From Paenibacillus sp. W2I17 (lineage in GTDB: Bacteria; Bacillota; Bacilli; Paenibacillales; Paenibacillaceae), in contig NZ_JAUSXM010000001.1 of NCBI RefSeq assembly GCF_030815985.1, positions 4,960,001-5,024,000 of the forward strand: 64,000 nucleotides of DNA, in the 5' to 3' direction. This document shows positions 36,627-45,128 of the stretch, piece after piece. The position numbers and the translations under genes are program-made. Position 1 is the first letter of the stretch, and each line of letters opens with the position of its first letter. The notes under the pieces were generated by a model. That model was not told the DNA's origin, made no database searches, and worked only from the letters and a program-made list of their open reading frames with translations.

Positions 36627-36649
36627 GTTACTACAAAATATACTGTAAC
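36627..36649. promoter_or_regulatory. GTTAC-N13-GTAAC inverted repeat near the HxlR gene
   Basis: GTTAC at 36627-36631 and GTAAC at 36645-36649 are exact complements, with the related half-site AAGTAA at 36616-36621. This may be the regulator's autoregulatory site. Confidence 0.35.
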
Positions 36650-36687
36650 ATACCTTTTGTATGTATTATACATCATACAGTGAAAAA

Positions 36688-36738
36688 TTACTTGTAGAAA
36701 TTATATTATTATTATATACTAACTTCACAAAAGTAAGT
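36688..36738 (+). promoter_or_regulatory. Promoter and HxlR-type operator module of the DoxX gene
   Basis: TTGTAG at 36692-36697 and TATACT at 36715-36720 are 17 bases apart. TTACTT lies at 36688-36693, and ACTAACTT-N5-AAAGTAAGT starts three bases into the -10. All these offsets are identical to those in the module at 29634-29684. Confidence 0.65.
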
Positions 36739-36916
36739 TGGTGATAAATAATACGTATAATATGAACGCGTACTATTCTGAAAATTGAACTGGGCTGGAC
36801 GGTTGAAAACAGAGTTACCTTCGGGGGACTTTTACATAGATTCTTTTTTTACTATTTATCGCAAAAATAATCATTACATAGTGGGAACATTCAATTCGCT
36901 TTAGGAGGATCTACAT

Positions 36917-37297
36917 ATGAACAAGATTTTGGGTTACGTTTTTTTGGTTGTGTTAGCAGGTGTCTTCGTCATGACGGGGTTTAATAAGATTAGTGGAGCA
37001 GACATGATGATTCAGACCTTCGAGAGTTTCTCTTATCCGACATGGACCATGTATCTGCTGGGTGCCGTGGAGTTGCTTAGTGCTGTAGGACTGCTGATTC
37101 CACGTACTCGCATCTTGGCTTCTGGCATACTGACATTCATTTTGATTGGGGCCGTGGGAAGTCATCTGATCTATGCACAATACGCTGCTGTTCCGTTCCC
37201 GGCTGTGTTGTTGGTAGCTAACATCATTGTCCTGGTTGTGGGCATGCGCAGATTGGAAGCGGAAGAAGAAGGCCAGATGGACGCGGTTCAGGCGTAA
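36917..37297 (+). CDS. DoxX-family membrane protein
   Basis: This 126-residue protein has four predicted membrane segments, opening VFLVVLAGVFVMTGFNKISG and with MYLLGAVELLSAVGLLIPRTR in the middle, the DoxX/DoxD pattern. Members such as CatD and MhqP of B. subtilis belong to quinone/thiol-stress regulons controlled by HxlR- or MarR-type sensors. The divergent HxlR regulator with a conserved Cys fits that role. AGGAGG precedes ATG. The gene is monocistronic, with a terminator downstream. Confidence 0.88.
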   Translation: MNKILGYVFLVVLAGVFVMTGFNKISGADMMIQTFESFSYPTWTMYLLGAVELLSAVGLLIPRTRILASGILTFILIGAVGSHLIYAQYAAVPFPAVLLVANIIVLVVGMRRLEAEEEGQMDAVQA

Positions 37298-37385
37298 GTT
37301 AAAGATAAGAGGGAACGTTATTGGGCTGTTCATCGTGGAAAAGGTATTCCTGTCAAAAGGAATGTAAACGCGGATGCCTATGCAG

Positions 37386-37424
37386 AAGATGACCACTGCC
37401 AGTGAGCGGTGGTCATCTTTTTTT
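37386..37424 (+). terminator. Terminator between convergent DoxX and HEAT-repeat genes
   Basis: AAGATGACCAC pairs perfectly with GTGGTCATCTT, followed by seven Ts. The T run reaches the stop codon of the convergent minus-strand gene. Confidence 0.88.
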
Positions 37425-38262
37425 ATGTAAGACTTCGCGTGGCACGTGTAACGATTCGCCGCGTATGTTTGGTATCCGACTGCTGAGTCCAAGTGGCACA
37501 GACCTGCCGCACCCACTCTGGATTGGTCTTGCTGGCGTCGTTCAGCCAGTTACTTACCGAATCCTGCACATACTTATGGGCATCGGATTTCACCGCGTCG
37601 AGCAAGGGAAGGGCCATGGCGGGGTTTTCTTTTAACTCCTGAATATGCTTGGCCCAGACGCCACGAGGTCTGATTGATTCTATGGCAAAGCGGCGGATCA
37701 GTGGATCAGGGTCAACGCTCCATGTGATTAACTGCTGCAGGGCTAAGGATAATTCGGCAGAAATGGACTCCCGTACAGCCATCCAGGCGATTTCTCTTAC
37801 ACCAAAGTGATGATCTGTTGCAAAGGGCCGAATATGCTCCAACTTTTCAGTCAGGTTCAGACCGGAATCCAGCCCAATGATATAAGCCGCCCAGCAGCGA
37901 ACACTGTCTGAACGATGCTCTGCAATGGAACGAAAGAGATTCGTTTGTTCATTGACTGATGGACGTTTCAACAGATCAAGCCATTGCATGGCTATGGCCG
38001 GGATGATTTTCATGATCCGCTGCTCATCCATCTGTGTTAACTGCTCTGTAATTGCTCTGGTTTCGGCATCCATTCCCCATTCATGGGTAACCTTCTGAAA
38101 AAGAGAAACGTGATCTACAGCCAGCCATTCGGTCAGATTGACCGATTCGATATGTCCTGCTTGTAGCCAATTGCGGATATGCTCAGGGATTTCCGTTGCT
38201 TTACGGGCACCTTTGCGAAGAAAAATGTCTTCAGGGATAAATAGATCTGGCTTAGTATTCAA
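37423..38262 (-). CDS. HEAT-repeat protein, DNA alkylation repair (AlkC/AlkD) family
   Basis: This 279-residue all-helical protein is built of HEAT-like repeats. The stretch DPDPLIRRFAIESIRPRGVWAKHI is typical of the DNA alkylation repair glycosylase family (AlkC/AlkD), which excises alkylated bases without base flipping. SVRCWAAYIIGL and FGVREIAWMAVRE are the preceding repeats. The start is placed at TTG 38262, with AAGGAGG nine bases upstream. The longer ATG start at 38310 overlaps that ribosome site. It lies downstream of the Crp/Fnr gene. Substrate range is not inferable. Confidence 0.78.
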   Translation of the reverse strand: MNTKPDLFIPEDIFLRKGARKATEIPEHIRNWLQAGHIESVNLTEWLAVDHVSLFQKVTHEWGMDAETRAITEQLTQMDEQRIMKIIPAIAMQWLDLLKRPSVNEQTNLFRSIAEHRSDSVRCWAAYIIGLDSGLNLTEKLEHIRPFATDHHFGVREIAWMAVRESISAELSLALQQLITWSVDPDPLIRRFAIESIRPRGVWAKHIQELKENPAMALPLLDAVKSDAHKYVQDSVSNWLNDASKTNPEWVRQVCATWTQQSDTKHTRRIVTRATRSLT

Positions 38263-38280
38263 CAGTATATGCCTCCTTGG

Positions 38281-38305
38281 TTGTATAGCGTCATGCGTTA
38301 TACAA
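38281..38305. promoter_or_regulatory. Inverted repeat upstream of the HEAT-repeat gene
   Basis: TTGTATA at 38281-38287 is exactly complementary to TATACAA at 38299-38305, spacer 11. It lies 19 bases before the TTG start, so it could be an operator or a promoter-overlapping hairpin. Confidence 0.35.
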
Positions 38306-38339
38306 TACAACTGGCTGGAGAACAGGGATGTAAGGCATC

Positions 38340-39035
38340 TTACAAGTGGGCCGTGATTTTCCGGAGGTTAGCGATTTCGTCACGATGAAGGGAGACTGAT
38401 TTGAATCCGGTACGAATACGGCCTGCTCTTGCTAACTCTTGCATGACAATCGTAACCGATTCCCGTGTGGCTCCCGCCATCCAGGCAATCTCCTGATGGG
38501 TAAGCCCGAGTTGAATCCGGCAGTACTCATCTTCTTCGATCCATCCCATCTGTTCAGCCAGGCGGAAGAGATTATGTATCACCTTTTCATGCAGGTTTCC
38601 GAGTGCGAGCGTCTGTGTCAACTCGCTCATTCGTTTGATTCGCTCGCTTAGTACGTTCATCAGTCTCATCATAAATTCCGGATGTTCAATCAGAAACTGT
38701 TCAAAACGTTGTTTGTCCATCAGGCAAATATCACACTCCTCCATCGTTTCGATATAAACGGCACGTGTTCCGAGTGAGATTCCGTTCATTTCTCCAAACA
38801 CGTTACCTTCCGTCAAAATATCGAGAGTGAACTGCTTGCCCTCCGGATTTAATGTATATAAACGAACCTTTCCCCGTTTTACAAAATAGAAACCTTCAGT
38901 AAACGTATCGGGTGTCTGGATCTGTCTGTTTTTGGGTATGGTCGTAATAGAAGTCATCCCATCCATTTCAATCAGGTCTGCCTCGGATAAGGAGGACATG
39001 AGGTCGAATTGTGATAAATACAGAATTTTATCCAT
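38340..39035 (-). CDS. Crp/Fnr-family transcriptional regulator
   Basis: This 231-residue regulator has an N-terminal cyclic-nucleotide-binding-like beta barrel (FTEGFYFVKRGKVRLYTLNPEGKQFTLDILTEGNVFGEMNGISLG), a dimerisation helix (MNVLSERIKRMSELTQTLALG) and a C-terminal helix-turn-helix (GLTHQEIAWMAGATRESVTIVMQELARAGRI). No N- or C-terminal Cys cluster is visible, so it is probably not an Fe-S oxygen sensor like Fnr. ATG at 39035 has AAAGGAG a few bases upstream. Whether it binds the TGTGA-N6-TCACA sites before cydA is open. Confidence 0.9.
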   Translation of the reverse strand: MDKILYLSQFDLMSSLSEADLIEMDGMTSITTIPKNRQIQTPDTFTEGFYFVKRGKVRLYTLNPEGKQFTLDILTEGNVFGEMNGISLGTRAVYIETMEECDICLMDKQRFEQFLIEHPEFMMRLMNVLSERIKRMSELTQTLALGNLHEKVIHNLFRLAEQMGWIEEDEYCRIQLGLTHQEIAWMAGATRESVTIVMQELARAGRIRTGFKSVSLHRDEIANLRKITAHL

Positions 39036-39061
39036 AGAACTCCTTTCCATTACAATATGAA

Positions 39062-39105
39062 TATAAAAAAAAGAAGAACCCACGAAAAACAACGGGTTCT
39101 CTTGC
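39062..39105 (-). terminator. Terminator of the AbrB-like gene
   Basis: Read on the minus strand, AGAACCC pairs with GGGTTCT around a 12-base loop and is followed by TCTTTTTTTT. A second small hairpin (GACTTCC/GGAAGGTC, ~39112-39130) lies between it and the gene end. Confidence 0.75.
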
Positions 39106-39162
39106 AGCGGGACTTCCTGATCGGAAGGTCTTCTGACTATAAATGATCAAATGCCATTTTGA

Positions 39163-39681
39163 TTATAGTAACTTTTTTAATTGAGAGACGCGTCCTTGGC
39201 TGATGCCAAGCTTTTCCGCAATTTGCTGTTGAGCCAAACCGGGATTCTGTTCAACAATTTCTTTCATCTGTTGCAGCATGCGTGCCGTCTTCGGCCGCAG
39301 ATCCGGGTATTCTTGGTTGTCAGCTGTGGTCCCTTCTTCCCTAGCGGGAGATGAGACTGGGGCGGATTTGGAAGCAGGACGCTCCACGGGTGCAGGAGCC
39401 TGTTTGTTCTGAGGTACGAACCAGTCGGGAGAGTCATCCGGGTGTTTTAATTGAATTGCACAAGTCCGGCAGATGAATTGTTCTTTGAAATACATTTCCG
39501 TATCTACATCACCGCAAAAAATACATAATGTTGATTTGTACTTTCTTAAAATCAACTCTTTCCCTTCAATGAAAAACTCAAGCGGATCGCCGATATGGAT
39601 TTCCATCGTATCCCGCATTTCTTTGGGAAGGACAATTCGTCCAAGACGGTCCAGAGATCTCTTCATTCCGGTTCTTTTCAT
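39163..39681 (-). CDS. AbrB-type regulator with zinc-ribbon-like CxxC pairs and a C-terminal helix-turn-helix
   Basis: This 172-residue protein opens with an AbrB/SpoVT swapped-hairpin DNA-binding domain (GMKRSLDRLGRIVLPKEMRDTMEI, residues 5-45). Two CxxC pairs follow, C53/C56 and C71/C74, spaced like a zinc ribbon. A Pro/Ala-rich linker (~88-125) leads to a C-terminal helix-turn-helix, QQQIAEKLGISQGRVSQLKKLL. AbrB proteins are transition-state regulators of ~95 residues, so this is nearly twice as long, with two extra modules. GGGGGAG precedes ATG. Targets are unknown. Confidence 0.82.
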   Translation of the reverse strand: MKRTGMKRSLDRLGRIVLPKEMRDTMEIHIGDPLEFFIEGKELILRKYKSTLCIFCGDVDTEMYFKEQFICRTCAIQLKHPDDSPDWFVPQNKQAPAPVERPASKSAPVSSPAREEGTTADNQEYPDLRPKTARMLQQMKEIVEQNPGLAQQQIAEKLGISQGRVSQLKKLL

Positions 39682-39787
39682 CGCATCTCCCCCGCAATAT
39701 TCACAATTAAAAACCTGTCCTTATTGTAAGGAAGAAAGGGCTTTAATACAACAATAATATTTCAAAAAAGTGGGATAATGCCATCTA

Positions 39788-40468
39788 TTATGGAAAAATA
39801 AGTTTGGAAAGGACGGGTGCAACCGCTAAAGTGAACAATGCAGCGAGCACCATGGAGATGCTGGAGATGGTACCGGTCAGGGAACTCAGTTCAAACGCCT
39901 TGGATGTCCCTGTGCCATGGGCACCGGTTCCAAACAGGGTGCCTCGTGCAATCTCCCCATCGATGCGCAGCATTTTGACAATCGAAGGTCCCATAATCAC
40001 CCCTAGCAAACCGGTCATAATAACAAAAACAGCTGTCACTGCGGGTATGCCACCGATTGTGGCGGATACGTTCATGGCAATGGGTGTTGTAATGGATCTT
40101 GGGATCAGACTATGAATGAGACCGGAATCCAGGCGCAACCATTTGGCGAGCAGGGCAGAAGAGAGTACTGCAACGACCGAGCCGGTCATGACACTGAAGA
40201 CAATCTCGGAAATATGTTTTTTGAGTACATGGAAAAAGGTATAGAGCGGTACAGCAAAAGCCACGGTGGCCGGTTGAAGAAGCAAACTCAGCCATTTGCC
40301 GCCACTGCTATAAGTGGCATAATCCGTTCCTGTTGCAAGCAATATGCCAACAACAAGCAGCGGCGTAATGAGCAGTGGAGACAGATATACTTTTGGCAGA
40401 TTACGATACATTCGTTTGGCGACCCCATAGATACCGACGGTTAACAGCAGGCAGAGAAATCCAATCAT
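39788..40468 (-). CDS. cidB: CidB/LrgB-family membrane protein
   Basis: This 226-residue polytopic membrane protein of the LrgB/CidB family acts with the small CidA/LrgA partner in holin/antiholin-like control of autolysis or pyruvate/overflow-metabolite transport. Signatures are SLIPRSITTPIAMNVSATIGGIPAVTAVFVI and GTGAHGTGTSKAFE. Its start overlaps the cidA stop by four bases. A divergent LysR gene next door matches the ywbI-ywbH-ywbG arrangement of B. subtilis, so cid rather than lrg is chosen. That choice is tentative. Confidence 0.85.
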   Translation of the reverse strand: MIGFLCLLLTVGIYGVAKRMYRNLPKVYLSPLLITPLLVVGILLATGTDYATYSSGGKWLSLLLQPATVAFAVPLYTFFHVLKKHISEIVFSVMTGSVVAVLSSALLAKWLRLDSGLIHSLIPRSITTPIAMNVSATIGGIPAVTAVFVIMTGLLGVIMGPSIVKMLRIDGEIARGTLFGTGAHGTGTSKAFELSSLTGTISSISMVLAALFTLAVAPVLSKLIFP

Positions 40469-40836
40469 CCGGTGTGACGCTCCTTTCGTTTGGCGATTCG
40501 TGTAGCCACCAGGCCTGTGCAGGACATGACCAGGAAAGTACTAAGTAGTACGATGAATAAAATCTGCAATCCGTCATGCTCCAGCATGGGCATATAGTTC
40601 ATAATGCCAACGGCTGACGGGATAAAAAATAACAATAGTTCACCGAGCAACCAGGCAGCTCCAACTTCAATCCAGCGCAGCTTCACGACACGAGTCTGAA
40701 GCAGAATGAATAACACAACCATACCGAGTATGGAACCCGGTACAGGAAGATGGAGAGTACGGGCCAACAGGTCCATGAGCAGTGAAAAAACCATTAAGAG
40801 CGCAACCTGTGCAATACCAAGGCCCCATTTTTTCAC
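40465..40836 (-). CDS. cidA: CidA/LrgA-family holin-like protein
   Basis: This 123-residue protein has four predicted membrane segments. The family motif LPVPGSILGMVVLFILLQTRVVKLRWIE and the C-terminal half LLGELLLFFIPSAVGIMNY are clear. It forms a coupled pair with the CidB-like gene (four-base overlap). AGGGA lies upstream of ATG. Expression is probably controlled by the divergent LysR-type regulator across the 163-base gap. That gap contains a loose ATTCTT/AAGAAT inverted pair (~40929-40960) but no firm site. Confidence 0.88.
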   Translation of the reverse strand: MKKWGLGIAQVALLMVFSLLMDLLARTLHLPVPGSILGMVVLFILLQTRVVKLRWIEVGAAWLLGELLLFFIPSAVGIMNYMPMLEHDGLQILFIVLLSTFLVMSCTGLVATRIAKRKERHTG

Positions 40837-40999
40837 TTCAATCCCTCCTTATATAATCAACGTAATCGTTTGAGTTATTATGAAAATGAATGGAAACGTT
40901 GCTTGATATCACAAATTTTACATGGCATTCTTTCATGAGTAAAATGCATATTAAGAATGTTTACTATTCCATTTATCTATGAGAGGTGGGGATCAACCG

Positions 41000-41884
41000 A
41001 TGGATATCCGCCATTTGCAATATTTTCTGGAAGTTGCCCGGCAGCAGAGCTTCACAAAAGCCGCCGAAGTACTGTATATCACCCAGCCTACGATCAGCAA
41101 GACGGTCAAGAGTCTTGAAGAGGAATTGGGTATCACGTTGTTGGACCGTTATGGCAAAAAAGTGGAATTAACCGATGCAGGTCATGTGTTTTTTCGGCAG
41201 GCACTGGAGATTGAAAAATCATTCCGCAGTCTGTCGTCCGAATTGGACGATCTGATGAACTTGAAGAAAGGCCATCTGCGGATCGGCTTGCCGCCAATGG
41301 TAGGATCAAGCTTTTTCCCCATGATCATTGGTGAATTTCACAAAGCCTACCCGCAGGTGACCATTCAGCTGTTTGAGGATGGAGCCAAAAAAGTGGAGGC
41401 CGATGTGATCAGTGGTGCACTGGATATTGGCGTTGCCGTACTGCCAACCGTGGATGAGCTGTTGGATCATTTTGTGTTTGTGAAAGAGAAGCTGAACCTG
41501 CTTGTACACCCTTCACATCCACTTGCGGGGAAAGAGTCAGTTGCGCTGCATGAACTGGAAAACGACGCCTTTGTGCTGTTTCGGGAGGATTTTGCGCTGC
41601 ATGACCGGATTATTGTGGCCTGTCAGCATGCTGGCTTCCAGCCCCGGGTGGTATATGAGAGCTCTCAGTGGGATCTGCTCAGCGCGATGGTTGCCGCCAA
41701 TCTGGGGGTGGCCTTACTACCGGAGACGATCTGTCGTGAGGTGGACCATATGCGTGTACGCATTATACCCGTGGTGGAACCGGTGATTCCATGGCAGCTC
41801 GGCATGATCTGGCGGAAGGACCGCTATCTGTCTTTTGCCACGAGAGAGTGGATCGGATTCACACAGTCAATGCTGGGTGAGTAA
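41000..41884 (+). CDS. LysR-family regulator (CidR/YwbI-like)
   Basis: This 294-residue LysR regulator has an N-terminal helix-turn-helix (MDIRHLQYFLEVARQQSFTKAAEVLYITQPTISKTVKSLEEELG) and a C-terminal inducer-binding domain (LRIGLPPMVGSSFFPMIIGEF and later). The start at 41000 has GAGGTGGGG upstream and begins with the canonical MDIRHLQYF. The ATG at 40979 adds seven non-conserved residues. It is divergent from cidAB-type genes, matching known CidR/YwbI regulators that respond to acetate and overflow metabolism. The effector is inferred. Confidence 0.88.
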   Translation: MDIRHLQYFLEVARQQSFTKAAEVLYITQPTISKTVKSLEEELGITLLDRYGKKVELTDAGHVFFRQALEIEKSFRSLSSELDDLMNLKKGHLRIGLPPMVGSSFFPMIIGEFHKAYPQVTIQLFEDGAKKVEADVISGALDIGVAVLPTVDELLDHFVFVKEKLNLLVHPSHPLAGKESVALHELENDAFVLFREDFALHDRIIVACQHAGFQPRVVYESSQWDLLSAMVAANLGVALLPETICREVDHMRVRIIPVVEPVIPWQLGMIWRKDRYLSFATREWIGFTQSMLGE

Positions 41885-41996
41885 GGGAAGCGATCGGAAG
41901 GTCGTTCTGACATTGTAATGCTCCGTGTAAATACTCTTTTGTTGACCCCGGATCGTTGTTACAATGGAAGCATAATCATGATGGAGGTGTACGAAC

Positions 41997-42854
41997 ATGA
42001 AACTGCGGGTATCCGCTGTACAATACCAATTGCACACAATCAGCTCGTTTGAGCAGTTCGCCGCTCAGGCTGAGCATTACATACGGACAGCGAGCGAATA
42101 TGGAACCGAATTTGTGCTGTTCCCGGAATTTTTCACAACGCAATTAATGTCCATTGGGGACAAACAAGGCAATGCTCTGACAATTGAGGATTTGCCAAAC
42201 TTTACGGAACAATATGAACAACTGTTCACTTCACTCGCTGCCAAGTACGGCATGCACGTCATCGGGGGAACCCACGTCATTCGCCGTGAAGGGAAGTTGT
42301 ATAATACAGCCCACATGTTCTACCCAGATGGTCGCATCGCTCGCCAGGACAAGATTCACATTACACCAACCGAAGTCCAGGAATGGAACATGGCTCCCGG
42401 AGAGGGACTTGAGGTGTTCGACACCGATAAAGGCCGCATTGCCATGCTGACCTGTTACGATATTGAATTCCCGGAAATTGTACGGATGGCCAAAGCCAAA
42501 GGCGCAGACGTAATTTTCTGTCCTTCCTGCACGGACGATCGTCATGGATTCTACCGTGTGCGTTATACGAGTCATGCCCGTGCGGTAGAGAATCAGGTGT
42601 ATGTTGTGTTAACCGGAACAGTGGGTAACCTGCCGACCTTTGATTTCATGCGTGCCAACTACGGACAGGCTGCAATTATTACGCCGAATGATATCCCGTT
42701 CCCGCCACGTGGCATTCTGGCCGAGGGTGAGATTAACAACGATATGATCGTGACCGCCGATCTGGATCTGGACTTGCTGTATGAGGTACGTGAACGTGGA
42801 TCGGTAACGACCTGGCGTGACCGCCGTACTGATCTGTATACCGATTGGGAGTAG
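41997..42854 (+). CDS. Carbon-nitrogen hydrolase (nitrilase superfamily)
   Basis: This 285-residue cytosolic amidase/nitrilase-fold enzyme has the catalytic triad Glu44 (VLFPEFF), Lys ~119 (RQDKIHITP) and Cys ~153 (LTCYDIEFPE). GGAGG precedes ATG. Similar sequences form the C-terminal half of B. subtilis YhcX, where a GNAT acetyltransferase is fused at the N-terminus. Here the matching GNAT is the next, separate gene. The substrate, probably a small amide, is unknown. Confidence 0.88.
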   Translation: MKLRVSAVQYQLHTISSFEQFAAQAEHYIRTASEYGTEFVLFPEFFTTQLMSIGDKQGNALTIEDLPNFTEQYEQLFTSLAAKYGMHVIGGTHVIRREGKLYNTAHMFYPDGRIARQDKIHITPTEVQEWNMAPGEGLEVFDTDKGRIAMLTCYDIEFPEIVRMAKAKGADVIFCPSCTDDRHGFYRVRYTSHARAVENQVYVVLTGTVGNLPTFDFMRANYGQAAIITPNDIPFPPRGILAEGEINNDMIVTADLDLDLLYEVRERGSVTTWRDRRTDLYTDWE

Positions 42855-42927
42855 GCAACTACGTTTAAAACCGAAGCAAAACAGAGTTTTGAGTTCATTT
42901 GTCAGTGGAAAGGGGTGAACCGGCAAC

Positions 42928-43602
42928 ATGTATACCAAAGAAATGCTGATCACCGACCCGGAGCGAAGTGGCAAATGGGTAAAGGCTGTCGTCCGCAATT
43001 ATGTCGCAGCCGACTTTGAGGAACTCATTCGTATTCAGGCGGAGAGTTTCCCTCCACCTTATCCGGAAGAGCTGCTCTGGAGTCACGAGCAGCTCACCAG
43101 TCATGTACAGCATTACCCGGAGGGTGCCATCTGTATTGAAGTGGATGGAGAATTGGCTGGCTCAATGACCTCACTGCGGATGCAGTGGGACCCCGAACAT
43201 CCAGCAAGTCATACCTGGGCCCAAGTAACGGATGACGGCTATATTCGTAACCACCAGCCGGATGGCAACACGCTGTATATTGTCGATCTCTGTGTTCGTC
43301 CAAAGTATCGCAAATGGGGACTGGCTCAGCTTATGATGCAGGCGATGTACCACCTTGTCATCGCTCAGGGGATGGATCGGTTACTAGGTGCTGGCAGAAT
43401 GCCCGGTTATCATCTGGTTGCAGACCAACTATCTGCGGAGGAATATCTGGATCAGGTAGCAGCGGGAGAGAGGCGTGACCCGGTGATATCGTTCCTGCTT
43501 CGCTGTGGCCGCATGCCTGTTGGTGTGACCGCAGACTATCTGGACGATGAGGAATCCTGCAACTATGCTGCCCTGATGGAGTGGCGGAATCCGTTCAAAT
43601 AA
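42928..43602 (+). CDS. GNAT N-acetyltransferase (YhcX N-terminal-half-like)
   Basis: This 224-residue GNAT protein has the acetyl-CoA-binding region YIVDLCVRPKYRKWGLAQLMMQAMY (~residues 112-136), containing the R/Q-x-x-G-x-G/A variant KWGLA. ESFPPPYPEELLW, EGAICIEVDGELAGS and DPVISFLLRCGRMPVGV look like the GNAT half of YhcX-type fusion proteins. AAAGGGGTGA lies before ATG. It starts 73 bases after the nitrilase gene, so the two probably act on the same substrate. Confidence 0.82.
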   Translation: MYTKEMLITDPERSGKWVKAVVRNYVAADFEELIRIQAESFPPPYPEELLWSHEQLTSHVQHYPEGAICIEVDGELAGSMTSLRMQWDPEHPASHTWAQVTDDGYIRNHQPDGNTLYIVDLCVRPKYRKWGLAQLMMQAMYHLVIAQGMDRLLGAGRMPGYHLVADQLSAEEYLDQVAAGERRDPVISFLLRCGRMPVGVTADYLDDEESCNYAALMEWRNPFK

Positions 43603-43648
43603 AAAAATATCAAATGAAATACATCATCGATCGAGGAGGCATTAATCC

Positions 43649-44320
43649 ATGGAATTCACGCGTATTACATCTATTAAAGATCCATTGTTTGCCCAAATGC
43701 ACAAGTTGATGCAGGAGATTTTCCCGCGGGAAGAAGTGCTGGACTTCCCCCTGTGGGAAGAGCCGTTGGAAGATCCGGGTATTCGGGTGTTCGTGGCTGT
43801 GCATGAGGGACAGGTTGTTGGAGCGACGGAGTACCGTTATTACGAGGATTGGAACGTGGCCATGACCGACTTTACGATTATTGGGCGTGAAGGTCTGGGG
43901 ATCGGCAGTTTCCTGGCGAATCACCGCAAGCGTGATCTGCAGAAGCTGGCTGCGGCAAACGGGAAAGAATTGTTCGGTATGTTTGCCGAAATCTATAATC
44001 CTTATCTGAGTCAGGATCACGAGTTTGGCGGCATCAAGCCGATGGACCCGTATGTACGTCGTGAAGTATTGTCCCATCTGGGGTACCAGCGTCTGGACTT
44101 CCCGTATGTTCATCCATCCTGGCAAGGTGACGGCGAAGCGGTTGGCGGATTGGATCTGTGCTTCATGCCAGGCGATGAGTCGCTTGGTGAACTACCAGCA
44201 AGCCTAGTGGCTGATTTCCTGAATCGATATTATACGGTTCTACCGAATAAACCACAAGAATGGCTTGCCATGGTAGAACAATTGACTGCTCGCAAGTCGG
44301 TTGCGCTACTGCCGTTGTAA
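43649..44320 (+). CDS. GNAT-superfamily acetyltransferase
   Basis: This 223-residue protein has a GNAT-like core: IRVFVAVHEGQVVGATEYRYYEDWNVAMTDFTIIGREGLGIGSFLANHRKRDLQ (~residues 47-100), where REGLGIG fills the acetyl-CoA pyrophosphate loop. The C-terminal half (YQRLDFPYVHPSWQ, LNRYYTVLPNKPQEW) is less typical and may bind substrate. GAGGAGG lies upstream of ATG. It is the third gene of the nitrilase/GNAT operon, 46 bases after the second, and is followed by a terminator. Substrate unknown. Confidence 0.75.
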   Translation: MEFTRITSIKDPLFAQMHKLMQEIFPREEVLDFPLWEEPLEDPGIRVFVAVHEGQVVGATEYRYYEDWNVAMTDFTIIGREGLGIGSFLANHRKRDLQKLAAANGKELFGMFAEIYNPYLSQDHEFGGIKPMDPYVRREVLSHLGYQRLDFPYVHPSWQGDGEAVGGLDLCFMPGDESLGELPASLVADFLNRYYTVLPNKPQEWLAMVEQLTARKSVALLPL

Positions 44321-44330
44321 ACATATGAAC

Positions 44331-44370
44331 GACCCGAGCCCGGACTAACAGGGTTCGGGTCATTTTTGTT
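44331..44370 (+). terminator. Terminator of the nitrilase/GNAT operon
   Basis: GACCCGAGCCC pairs with GGGTTCGGGTC (one G-T pair), followed by ATTTTTGTTATTTTT. Confidence 0.88.
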
Positions 44371-44473
44371 ATTTTTCAGAATGAACAAGATACTCTTTTC
44401 TTTTATATGGGATATGTTACCATAAATATGGAAGATATGTGTTTGTATTCATTTTTATTAAGGAGAGGATTAG

Positions 44474-45034
44474 ATGAGAAAAAGCAGAATCTTGTTGATA
44501 TGGATGCTCGCTTTATTTTTAACAGCCTGCAGTTCAAGTGACGATGCTTCACTACCAGATGTACAAGAGAGGGAACGCAAGGATGCCATAGATACCGAAC
44601 AAATTCGGAAGGAAAATGAACTGCTGAAGGAACAGGTACGGAACAACCAGAAGGAAAAAGATGCAAAAGACGCAAAAGAGCAGGAAGAAGTAGAAATTTT
44701 AAGAGAAACGCTGAACATAACGTTTAAACTGATGGCGGCGATGCAATCCAATAACTATACATATCTTGAATCGGTGTCTTCTCCGAATATAGAAATATCG
44801 CAGCAGAATAATATCATTATTTCTAAACTGGAACAGGGGGATTACGAAGTCCCTTTTCTGCATAACGTTAGCCTGAATAATTTGGAGTACCGTGGATTTA
44901 ATCCTCTGGATTCAGATCGTGTCATTTTACATATGGCTACAGTATGGTCTGATGGAAACGGTGCATTGGATTTCTATTTCATTCGTTCTGAGGAAGGCAA
45001 CTGGCTCTTTGATGGTCTGCTCACGAATGGATAG
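44474..45034 (+). CDS. Small lipoprotein with coiled coil, function unknown
   Basis: This 186-residue predicted lipoprotein has MRKSR, a hydrophobic core and lipobox LTAC (Cys19), then a Ser/Asp-rich tether. Residues ~33-80 form a charged coiled coil (QIRKENELLKEQVRNNQKEK). The C-terminal ~100 residues are a small alpha/beta domain (LMAAMQSNNYTYLESVSSPNIEI, ENNIWLFDG-like end) resembling NTF2-type domains of secreted Bacillus proteins. GGAGAGG precedes ATG. It is monocistronic. A hairpin at 45063-45096 (GCGACC/GGTCGC) follows. I do not know its function. Confidence 0.75.
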   Translation: MRKSRILLIWMLALFLTACSSSDDASLPDVQERERKDAIDTEQIRKENELLKEQVRNNQKEKDAKDAKEQEEVEILRETLNITFKLMAAMQSNNYTYLESVSSPNIEISQQNNIIISKLEQGDYEVPFLHNVSLNNLEYRGFNPLDSDRVILHMATVWSDGNGALDFYFIRSEEGNWLFDGLLTNG

Positions 45035-45062
45035 GCCCCTAGTCTGGTTCTGAAAATAAATA

Positions 45063-45096
45063 GCGACCGTTCTCTCTATGTTAAAGAGGAAGGTCG
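45063..45096. terminator. Hairpin between convergent lipoprotein and LTA synthase genes
   Basis: GCGACC pairs with GGTCGC, and TTCTCTCT pairs imperfectly with AAAGAGGAA. No strong T run is present on either strand. Confidence 0.5.
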
Positions 45097-45128
45097 CCGC
45101 ATGGATGCGTTCGAGTGAAAAGATTCAA

